A DNA stretch of 6,239 bases. Origin: Verrucomicrobiota bacterium. GTDB lineage: Bacteria; Verrucomicrobiota; Verrucomicrobiia; Limisphaerales; UBA9464. Of this stretch, positions 1 through 6,164 are shown piece after piece. Each line of letters opens with the position of its first letter. Within the stretch, counting starts at the first letter, position 1. The notes beneath the pieces were generated by a model. The model did not search any database and was not told the origin of the DNA. It saw only the letters and a program-made list of their open reading frames with translations. Made by a program: the position numbers and the translations under genes. The stretch spans positions 1 to 6,239 of the forward strand of contig CANHYD010000145.1 of NCBI GenBank assembly GCA_947464705.1. The letters run 5' to 3'.

Positions 1-16
1 CTCACCCGGCAGCCCA

Positions 17-84
17 GGGAACGGACGGTGAGACACCGTCCCTACCGGGTGCAGGGGAACGGACGGTGAAACACCGTCCCTACC
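17..84. repeat. Palindromic repeat array, block A (2 copies)
   Basis: Two 30-bp copies lie at 17-46 and 55-84, separated by the 8-nt spacer GGGTGCAG, giving a 38-bp period. Read on the minus strand each copy is GGTAGG, a 7-nt arm GACGGTG, a TCT loop, the complementary arm CACCGTC, a C, then GTTCCC. The second copy differs from the first only by a G-to-A change at base 70, which falls in the loop and leaves the stem intact. No T-tract follows, so these are not classical intrinsic terminators. The origin (REP/MITE-like element or tandem satellite) cannot be settled from this window. Confidence 0.93.
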
Positions 85-91
85 AGACTCG

Positions 92-107
92 CGGGCCTCC
101 TGGCCCG
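92..107. repeat. Inverted repeat (6-bp stem, TCCT loop)
   Basis: CGGGCC at 92-97 and GGCCCG at 102-107 are perfectly complementary around the 4-nt loop TCCT. The segment sits between the two repeat blocks. Its right arm continues as GGCCCGAATCTC, which nearly matches GGCCCGAGTCTC at 150-161, so it may be a rearranged relative of the hairpin there. No role is evident. Confidence 0.6.
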
Positions 108-117
108 AATCTCCATG

Positions 118-134
118 AGCGGCCCCAGGCCGCT
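118..134. repeat. Inverted repeat (7-bp stem, CCA loop)
   Basis: AGCGGCC (118-124) and GGCCGCT (128-134) form a perfect 7-bp stem with a 3-nt CCA loop. It is one of three hairpins packed into the 92-bp stretch between the repeat blocks. It lacks the GGTAGG box of the main family and has no T-tract, so it may be only a similar-sized palindrome. Confidence 0.6.
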
Positions 135-144
135 GCCACCTCCC

Positions 145-168
145 GGTAGGGCCCGAGTCTCTCGGGCC
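145..168 (+). repeat. Inverted-orientation variant of the repeat with a different stem
   Basis: On the plus strand this reads GGTAGG (145-150), arm GCCCGAG (151-157), TCT (158-160), arm CTCGGGC (161-167), then C. That is the same layout as the reverse complement of the 30-bp repeats (GGTAGG, GACGGTG, TCT, CACCGTC, C), with the same box, arm length, loop and closing C. The stem sequence is largely different and still perfectly paired. It looks like a diverged family member in the opposite orientation. Confidence 0.75.
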
Positions 169-192
169 ATCCCCACCTCGCCCGGCAGCCCA

Positions 193-336
193 GGGAACGG
201 ACGGTGAGACCCCGTCCCTACCAGGTACAGGGGAACGGACGGTGAGACACCGTCCCTACCGGATGCAGGGGAACGGACGGTGAGACACCGTCCCTACCGG
301 GTGCATGGGACTGGAAGGTGAGACACCGTCCCTACC
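193..336. repeat. Palindromic repeat array, block B (4 copies)
   Basis: Four further copies of the same 30-bp element start at 193, 231, 269 and 307, again every 38 bp. The 8-nt spacers are near-identical: AGGTACAG, GGATGCAG and GGGTGCAT precede copies two, three and four. The copies at 231 and 269 are perfect. The copy at 193 has one arm mismatch (CCCCGTCC in place of CACCGTCC). The last copy, nearest the gene, has three changes in its left part, one of which breaks a stem pair. Decay toward the gene end is typical of the edge copy of a tandem array. The array stops about 20 bp before the first possible start codon of the large gene, so it would lie in its promoter or 5' leader region. Confidence 0.93.
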
Positions 337-356
337 GATGGGGGTAGGGCAGCCGG

Positions 357-3300
357 ATGGAGGCTGGCCAAGGGAGACGGAGCCGTTCACTGTACCCGTC
401 AATGATCCCCCGTAATCCGTGGATGGCTGGACTGTGGCCGCGTGCTGTGGGCCTTTGGATCGCCTGGGTCTGCCTCGGTCTCGCACTGGCACCGGTCACC
501 ACGAATTCCGCCTCTGCCAGCCCCATCACCCTGCACACCCGCTGGCGCACGGGCTCCACGAACCTGGCCGAGGCCACGCCCCACGAAGGCAGCGTCGCCT
601 GGGAGGCCTCGCGGACGGCCGTGGTGGTGTGCGATATGTGGGATCAGCATCATTGCCCGGATGCCACAGAACGCGTCGGGGAAATGGCCCCGGCCATGAA
701 CGAGGTGCTGCAGGCAGCCCGGGCCCAGGGCATGCTCATTCTCCACTGCCCGAGCGACACCCTGAAGTTCTACCAGGATCACCCGGGCCGGAAACTCGCC
801 CAGGCGGCTCCACCCGTGAAGACCGCCATCCCGTTGCAAGGCTGGTGTTCCCGGATGGCCGACCATGAGGCCCCCCTGCCCATCGACGACTCCGACGGCG
901 GCTGCGACGGCTGCCCGGAATGCCCCGGCTATGGCGCGTGGACCCGGCAACACCCGGCCCTCGAGATCCGCGACGGCGACGCCATCACCGATTCGGCCGA
1001 GGCCCTGTACCTCATGCGCCAGCGCGGTATCACCAACGTCATCGTCATGGGAGTGCACATCAACATGTGCGTTCTGGGGCGGCCCTTCGCCATCCGCCAG
1101 ATGGTTCAGCAAGGGCAGAATGTGGTGCTCATGCGCGACATGACCGACTCGATGTACAACCACCGCAAAGCGCCCTACGTGTCGCACTTTCGGGGCACCC
1201 AACTGGTGGTCGAGCACATCGAGCGGTTCTGGTGCCCGAGCATCACGCGAGCCGATTTCACCGGCAAACCCCCCTTCCGCTTCGCCGGGGATGTGCCCAA
1301 GAAAATCGTCCTGCTCATCGGCGAAAACGAATACCAAACTTGGGAAACCTTGCCGGCCTTCGCCGCCGCGGAACTCTCAGGCCGCGGCTATCAGGTCAGC
1401 ACCGTAATGGCCTCGCCCCGGGAAGGTGATCCGGATTTCGCGGACATCGAACGGCTCCGAGACGCGGATTTGGTGGTGGTGAGCACCCGTCGCCGCACAC
1501 CACCCCAACGTCTCATCGACCTGCTCAAGGCGCACGTGGCCGCGGGCAAACCGGTCGTCGCGCTCCGGACAGCCAGCCATGGGTTTGATGCCGTTCCCAA
1601 AGCACCCGGATACGCCGCCTGGCCCACGTTCGATGTCGACGTGTTGGGCATGAAGTACGGGGGCCACTACAACAACAAACCCCCGCAAGGCCCCCGCACG
1701 CTCATCGAGGGAATTGCCAGCCAGACCGGCCACATCGTGATGACCGGCGTCACCACCGCCCGGCAAATCACCCCCTCGCACCTCTACAAGCAGTCGCAAC
1801 CGGCCGACACTGTGGTGCCGCTGATGCAAGGCCGCGTGGAAGGGCAAACCATCCTGGAGCCCGTGGCCTGGCTGAACACCGCGCACGGTCGCCGGGTCTT
1901 CGCCACCTCGCTCGGAGGCCCGGACGACTTCGAGACGGCCCCCTTCCGACGTCTGCTGCTCAATGGCATCCTTTGGTGTCTGCGGGATCCCGTGCCGCCG
2001 GCCGAGGCCTCGATCTCGGGAAAACCCGCGGTGCTGGCGCCGAAGGAGGACGCCGCCAAGGCGAAGACCGTTCCGGCCAATGCCACCTCGGCCTCGACGT
2101 CGGCCCAGGCCACCAACCGGGTAACGGCTCCGAATCCTGCGGCAGCGGATCTCCCGCAAGAGGCCCCTGCAGGTGCCCTGAGTCCTGAAGCCTCGATGGC
2201 CCGATTCCGGGTGGCCGAAGATTTGGAGTGGGAGCAGTTGCTCACCGAGCCCCAGATCGCCCAGCCGGTCTTTCTCAATTTCGATGTGCGCGGTCGCCTG
2301 TGGGTCGTGGAATACCGCCAGTATCCCTCGCCCGCAGGCCTGACTCGCATCAGCCGCGACAGCGTGTGGCGCTCGGTGTACGACAAAGTGCCCCCGCCGC
2401 CGCCGAAGCATTTCCCGGGCAAGGATCGCATCAGCATCCACGAAGACACCGACGGTGACGGACGGCTCGACCGCCATTCGGTGTTCGTCGACGGGCTGAA
2501 CATCGTCACCGCTGTCGAGCACGGCCGCGGCGGGGTTTGGGTGCTGAATCCTCCCTACCTGCTCTTTTACCGCGATACCAACCACGACGATGTGCCCGAC
2601 GGTGACCCGGAGGTTCGGCTCTCCGGCTTCGGCCTCGAAGATACCCACAGCGTGGCCAATTCGCTGCGCTGGGGTCCCGACGGTTGGCTCTATGGAGCCC
2701 AGGGCAGCACGGTGACCGGCAACGTGTGGGTGCACGGAGCCGACGGAAAACCCCTTCATGCCAAGGCCCTCTACTCTCAGGGTCAGAACATCTGGCGCTA
2801 TCATCCCGAGCGACGGGTGTACGAGGTGTTCTCCGAGGGCGGCGGCAATGCCTTCGGCTGCGAGATCGACAACCGCGGGCGGATCTTTTCGGGCCACAAC
2901 GGCGGCGACACCCGGGGCTTCCACTACCAGCAGGGCGCCTACCTCCAGAAGGGCTTCGAGAAGCACGGACCGCTCTCCAACCCCTACGCCTTCGGCTATT
3001 TCCCGGCGATGGCCCACGACCGCATTCCACGATTCACCCACAATTTCGTGATCTACGACCACGGCGCGCTGCCCAACCGATATACAGGCCGGCTCTTCGG
3101 TGTGGAACCCCTGCAAGGGCGCATCGTGATGAGCGAGATCACGGCTGATCACTCGACCTTCCGCACGCACGACCTCGAGCATCCGGTCACCAGCGACGAC
3201 CGGTGGTTCCGGCCGGTGGACATCAAGGTCGGGCCCGACGGAGCCCTGTATGTGTGTGACTGGTACGACCAGCAAGTGAACCATTTCCGCAACCACGAAG

Positions 3301-5132
3301 GGCGAATGGATGCCGAGAATGGCCGCGTGTATCGGTTGAAGGCCAAGGGCGGCCGCCCGCTCCGCACACCCGACCTGGGTAAGGCCACCGCGGCACAACT
3401 CATCCAGGCCTTGGAGGCCACCAACCGCTGGACGCGGCAGACGGCGCTGCGGGTGCTGGCCGACCGGAAGGAAGCATCGCTGGTGGCACCGCTGACCGAG
3501 GCCCTATTCCGGAGCACCGGCCAGACCGCACTCGAGACACTCTGGGCCCTGAACCTGAGCGGCGGTTGGACTGAACCCTTGGCGTTGCGGGCTCTCGGTC
3601 ATCCGGAGGCCGCCGTTCGCGAATGGGCCGTGCGACTCGCCGGGGATACCCGCGCCGTGTCCGAGCCGATGGCCCGGGCCCTGGTCGTTTTAGCCACCCG
3701 CGAACCCGACCTAGCGGTACGCACCCAACTGGCCTGCACGGCCCGCCGGCTGCCACCCGCTGCCAGCCTGCCACTGGTGAGCGCACTGGCAGAGCGCGAC
3801 GAAGACGACACGGACTCCCGGCAACCGCTGCTGCTCTGGTGGGCCATCGAGGCGCATGCAGAAAGCGATCCCGAGGCGGTTCTCAAACTCTGGCAGGATG
3901 GCTCGTTCTGGCGACGCCCGTTGGTCGAACACCACCTCATCGAACGGATGTCCCGCCGTTGGGCCCAGGCAGGCACGCAACGCGACCTCCTGAACTGCGC
4001 GCGACTCTTCGAACTGTCACCCAGTCCGACCCAAAGCCGGCGCTTGGCCTCCGGCCTGGAACAAGCGGCCAAGGGGCGGGCCTTGTCGGGATTGCCGGAG
4101 GCGCTGCGGCGGGCCATGGCCCGTCATGGCGTGGGCTCGTCGGCCTTCGCGCTGCGGCAGGGCGACCCGGCTGCCACCGCCGAGGCACTCAAGACCGTCG
4201 CCGACGAGACGGCCTCGCGAGCCGAGCGATTGGAGTTTCTGGCGGTGTTGGCCGAGGTGCGGGTTCCCGGTGCGGTGCCCGCCCTCAGCCGGGCCTGTCG
4301 TGGAATCGTCAAAGATGACGCGCTGCGACAAGCCGCCCTGACCGCGTTGGCGGCCTATGACGATCCGTCCATCGCCCCTGTGGTCTTGAGTGTGTACCCC
4401 GCCCTGGGTCCGTTGTCGCTGCCCACAGCCCAGGCCCTCTTGGCCAGCCGACCGACCTGGTCGATGGCCTATGTGCAGGCCATTGCCCGAAAGCCCTCGG
4501 GCTGGGCGGCCCCGCCCATCACGGCCCAGAGCATTCCGGCAAGCATCGTCCGCAAGATCAAACAGCACCGGGACGGCGCCTTGCAGACGCTGGCCGAATC
4601 GGTCTGGCCACAAACCGGCAAGGTCACGAGTGCGGAGCTCGAGGGCCAAATCCGCGAGCGGGCCGCCTGGATCCGGGCCGAGGTCGGAGACCCGTATGCA
4701 GGGCGGAGCCTCTTCCAGACCAGTTGCAGTGGCTGCCACCGGCTCTTTGCTCAAGGCGGCGAGGTGGGGCCTGACCTGACAGTGCACGACCGCACCGACA
4801 TCGAATCGCTGCTACTGGCGATCCTCAATCCCAGCGCCGAGATTCGGGAGGGCTACGAGAACCACACGGTTGAGACCCGGGATGGCCGTTCCTTGGCGGG
4901 ATTCCTGGTGGAGCAGACCCCTCAATCCATCGTGCTGCGCGGCTTGGACAACCAGAACGTCGTGCTGGCCCGCAGCGAGATCGCCGAGCTGAACCCGGCC
5001 GGATTGTCGCTAATGCCCGAGGGCTTGCTCGACGGCTGGAAACCTCAGCAAGTACGCGATCTCTTCGCCTATCTTCGAAGCACCCAACCGTTGGTGGGCG
5101 AGCCACCCCAACTCAAAAAAACCCAACCCTGA
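357..5132 (+). CDS. Exported isochorismatase-like/ThuA/PVC-type dehydrogenase/HEAT/cytochrome c fusion protein
   Basis: A predicted exported multidomain redox protein of 1591 codons; residues are counted from 357. A signal peptide has its hydrophobic core at about 30-47 and an AxA cleavage site near 54. Residues ~85-300 are an isochorismatase-like cysteine hydrolase with Asp93 and Cys238 (HINMCVLGRP), and a CxxCxxC at 183-189. Residues ~314-545 are ThuA-like, ending in TSLGGPDDFETAPFRRLLLN. Residues 546-612 are an Ala/Thr/Pro-rich linker. Residues ~613-1000 are a PVC-type membrane-bound dehydrogenase (sorbosone-dehydrogenase-like propeller), with EF-hand-like Asp loops at 697-705 and 740-748. 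Residues ~1008-1440 are helical and HEAT-like. Residues ~1441-1575 are the Pirellula/Verrucomicrobium-type heme domain, with Cys1457-Ser-Gly-Cys-His1461 and likely axial Met1553 (SLMPEG). The start at 357 gives the longest frame and has a weak AGG at 346-348. Met16 (402) or Met23 (423) would give a shorter, more usual signal-peptide n-region, so the start is uncertain. Substrates are unknown. The frame is intact, and the pseudopilin gene follows 17 bp later. Confidence 0.96.
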   Translation: MEAGQGRRSRSLYPSMIPRNPWMAGLWPRAVGLWIAWVCLGLALAPVTTNSASASPITLHTRWRTGSTNLAEATPHEGSVAWEASRTAVVVCDMWDQHHCPDATERVGEMAPAMNEVLQAARAQGMLILHCPSDTLKFYQDHPGRKLAQAAPPVKTAIPLQGWCSRMADHEAPLPIDDSDGGCDGCPECPGYGAWTRQHPALEIRDGDAITDSAEALYLMRQRGITNVIVMGVHINMCVLGRPFAIRQMVQQGQNVVLMRDMTDSMYNHRKAPYVSHFRGTQLVVEHIERFWCPSITRADFTGKPPFRFAGDVPKKIVLLIGENEYQTWETLPAFAAAELSGRGYQVSTVMASPREGDPDFADIERLRDADLVVVSTRRRTPPQRLIDLLKAHVAAGKPVVALRTASHGFDAVPKAPGYAAWPTFDVDVLGMKYGGHYNNKPPQGPRTLIEGIASQTGHIVMTGVTTARQITPSHLYKQSQPADTVVPLMQGRVEGQTILEPVAWLNTAHGRRVFATSLGGPDDFETAPFRRLLLNGILWCLRDPVPPAEASISGKPAVLAPKEDAAKAKTVPANATSASTSAQATNRVTAPNPAAADLPQEAPAGALSPEASMARFRVAEDLEWEQLLTEPQIAQPVFLNFDVRGRLWVVEYRQYPSPAGLTRISRDSVWRSVYDKVPPPPPKHFPGKDRISIHEDTDGDGRLDRHSVFVDGLNIVTAVEHGRGGVWVLNPPYLLFYRDTNHDDVPDGDPEVRLSGFGLEDTHSVANSLRWGPDGWLYGAQGSTVTGNVWVHGADGKPLHAKALYSQGQNIWRYHPERRVYEVFSEGGGNAFGCEIDNRGRIFSGHNGGDTRGFHYQQGAYLQKGFEKHGPLSNPYAFGYFPAMAHDRIPRFTHNFVIYDHGALPNRYTGRLFGVEPLQGRIVMSEITADHSTFRTHDLEHPVTSDDRWFRPVDIKVGPDGALYVCDWYDQQVNHFRNHEGRMDAENGRVYRLKAKGGRPLRTPDLGKATAAQLIQALEATNRWTRQTALRVLADRKEASLVAPLTEALFRSTGQTALETLWALNLSGGWTEPLALRALGHPEAAVREWAVRLAGDTRAVSEPMARALVVLATREPDLAVRTQLACTARRLPPAASLPLVSALAERDEDDTDSRQPLLLWWAIEAHAESDPEAVLKLWQDGSFWRRPLVEHHLIERMSRRWAQAGTQRDLLNCARLFELSPSPTQSRRLASGLEQAAKGRALSGLPEALRRAMARHGVGSSAFALRQGDPAATAEALKTVADETASRAERLEFLAVLAEVRVPGAVPALSRACRGIVKDDALRQAALTALAAYDDPSIAPVVLSVYPALGPLSLPTAQALLASRPTWSMAYVQAIARKPSGWAAPPITAQSIPASIVRKIKQHRDGALQTLAESVWPQTGKVTSAELEGQIRERAAWIRAEVGDPYAGRSLFQTSCSGCHRLFAQGGEVGPDLTVHDRTDIESLLLAILNPSAEIREGYENHTVETRDGRSLAGFLVEQTPQSIVLRGLDNQNVVLARSEIAELNPAGLSLMPEGLLDGWKPQQVRDLFAYLRSTQPLVGEPPQLKKTQP

Positions 5133-5149
5133 GCGGCCGACCCAAACCC

Positions 5150-5917
5150 ATGAACCCAATGCCCCATTCCCGACGACCCATCCCGGCTGGTTTCACCCTG
5201 ATCGAGCTCTTGGTGGTCATCGCCATCATCGCGATCCTGGCCGGTATGTTGTTGCCCGCACTGGCGAAGGCCAAAGCCAAGGCCAACGGGACCTACTGCC
5301 TCAACAACTTGCGCCAGATCGGTTTCGGCGTGGCGATGTACTCGGGCGACAATGGTGAGCGGTTCCCCCGATCGAAGAACTGGGGCAAGGTTTGGGGCGA
5401 TTCGTTCAAGATCGGCGAGAAGTACCACTACGAACTGCTGGAGCCGTATGTGGGCAAGAACAATGGCACCAACCGCTCCAGCGCGGTGGTCACCGTGCAG
5501 AGCAGGAACACCCCGCCCTCCCCCAGCACCTACGCATGCCCGGTGGGCTTGCGCGGCAAAGATCCCGCGTTGAGTGGCGACAACTACCGCAACTGGTTGC
5601 GCGACAACGACTGGATCACCTACCCGTGGAACCACATCTTCCTGAAGAAAGATCAGGCCACCTATGACGTGGATCGACCGGTGAGCGGTCGAATGACCTC
5701 GTCGGTGGCCAATTCGTCGACGGCCGTGCTGCTGTGGGAGATGCCCTACTGGACACCTGCCTTCGCACCGCACAACGGAGCCATTCAGTTGGTGTTCGCC
5801 GATTCCCACGCCGCCCCCGAAAAGCGCAGCGCCAAGGAGCAGGACTGGTGGGCCTACCACAGCCGCCGCGGCTGGGACGACAACGACCCCACCGGCTTCG
5901 CCTTCAAGAACCAGTGA
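5150..5917 (+). CDS. Type II secretion-like pseudopilin (prepilin-type N-terminal cleavage/methylation protein, H-X9-D tail)
   Basis: A 255-residue inner-membrane pseudopilin. After a short basic leader, prepilin peptidase should cleave between Gly14 and Phe15 and methylate Phe15. Glu19 is the conserved +5 glutamate, and residues 15-38 form the hydrophobic membrane and assembly helix. Then come CLNNLRQIGFGVAMYSGDNGERFP (Cys50 onward in pieces: CLNNLRQIG, YSGDNGERFP), typical of the long pseudopilins abundant in Planctomycetes and Verrucomicrobia. Cys50 and Cys130 could form a disulfide. Near the C-terminus, His208 is followed by nine residues and Asp218-Ser219, matching the H-X9-DG processing-associated tail except that Gly is Ser. 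The start at 5150 lies 17 bp after the upstream stop with no clear Shine-Dalgarno; Met4 (5159) is an alternative. The spacing suggests co-transcription with the large redox gene. Whether it belongs to a secretion machine or a PVC-specific surface structure is unknown. Confidence 0.95.
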   Translation: MNPMPHSRRPIPAGFTLIELLVVIAIIAILAGMLLPALAKAKAKANGTYCLNNLRQIGFGVAMYSGDNGERFPRSKNWGKVWGDSFKIGEKYHYELLEPYVGKNNGTNRSSAVVTVQSRNTPPSPSTYACPVGLRGKDPALSGDNYRNWLRDNDWITYPWNHIFLKKDQATYDVDRPVSGRMTSSVANSSTAVLLWEMPYWTPAFAPHNGAIQLVFADSHAAPEKRSAKEQDWWAYHSRRGWDDNDPTGFAFKNQ

Positions 5918-6164
5918 TCCCTTGGCCGGTGCGATTTCTGTTAGGTCGGGCTGGCTGCGATTTCTTCCGCAAGAGCTTTGTTGTTCGCTCGTTACGGACT
6001 TCAAGGGCGAGCTTCAATAGGGCCCGCGCCTCACTCTCGCACGGCCCATGGAGGAACGCCTCCCTGACCAACCGGTCAGCCCAATCGCCAATCAGCCCAG
6101 CAACATCGCCTGGGGCTTTCTGGGCGGTGTCCTCTGCGGCGCCAACCATCTGGGGCGTCTTCAC
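5904..6164 (-). CDS. Possible small hypothetical protein (weak)
   Basis: An 86-codon minus-strand frame starts at a GTG at 6164 (alternative ATG at 6149) and ends inside the last codons of the pseudopilin gene, tail to tail with a 14-bp overlap. The same frame stays open upstream to the window edge, so the real start could lie outside. Its middle part (DWADRLVREAFLHG, SEARALLKLALEVRNER) has the charged, amphipathic look of helical protein, unlike the Arg/Pro/Gly-rich antisense shadows seen elsewhere in the window. No family is recognised and no good ribosome-binding site is seen. In the opposite direction, an equally stop-free plus-strand frame begins at 6048, so openness alone is weak evidence here. 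Confidence 0.3.
   Translation of the reverse strand: MKTPQMVGAAEDTAQKAPGDVAGLIGDWADRLVREAFLHGPCESEARALLKLALEVRNERTTKLLRKKSQPARPNRNRTGQGITGS

Larger units (their letters stand above)
1..260. repeat. 176-bp higher-order duplication containing repeat pairs
   Basis: Bases 1-84 and 177-260 match at a constant offset of 176 with about five mismatches in 84 positions. The match includes the shared leader CCCGGCAGCCCA that precedes the first repeat copy in each block. The 176-bp unit therefore comprises a leader, two 38-bp repeats and the roughly 92-bp hairpin-rich stretch at 85-176. The left end may extend beyond the window. Two nested periods (38 and 176 bp) imply at least two rounds of duplication. 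Confidence 0.85.

Noticed and set aside
17..336. CRISPR array
   Set aside because: The repeats are regular, but the spacers are only 8 nt and nearly identical to one another. CRISPR spacers are unique and about 26-40 nt. No cas gene is present.
337..401. Sigma-70 promoter for the large gene
   Set aside because: No pair of -35 and -10 like hexamers at normal spacing could be identified between the repeat array and the possible starts.
399..1337. 312-codon minus-strand open frame
   Set aside because: It is antisense to the conserved hydrolase and ThuA-like modules and its translation is Gly/His/Arg/Val-rich with no recognisable domain. This is a typical antisense shadow in GC-rich coding DNA.
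1377..3398. 673-codon minus-strand open frame
   Set aside because: It lies wholly antisense to well-recognised ThuA-like and dehydrogenase coding sequence. Its composition is shadow-like and no domain is recognised.
5092..5121. Intrinsic terminator between the two genes
   Set aside because: A GTTGG-TGG hairpin with a 2-nt bulge forms at about 5090-5112, but it is followed by an A run, not T, in the direction of transcription. It also lies inside the coding sequence.
5069..6004. 311-codon minus-strand open frame opposite the pseudopilin
   Set aside because: It is antisense across the entire conserved pseudopilin. No domain is recognised, and its length is explained by the GC-rich codon pattern.
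6050..6063. Terminator hairpin GGAGG-AACG-CCTCC
   Set aside because: The stem is only 5 bp and no T-tract follows. It is over 130 bp past the pseudopilin stop.
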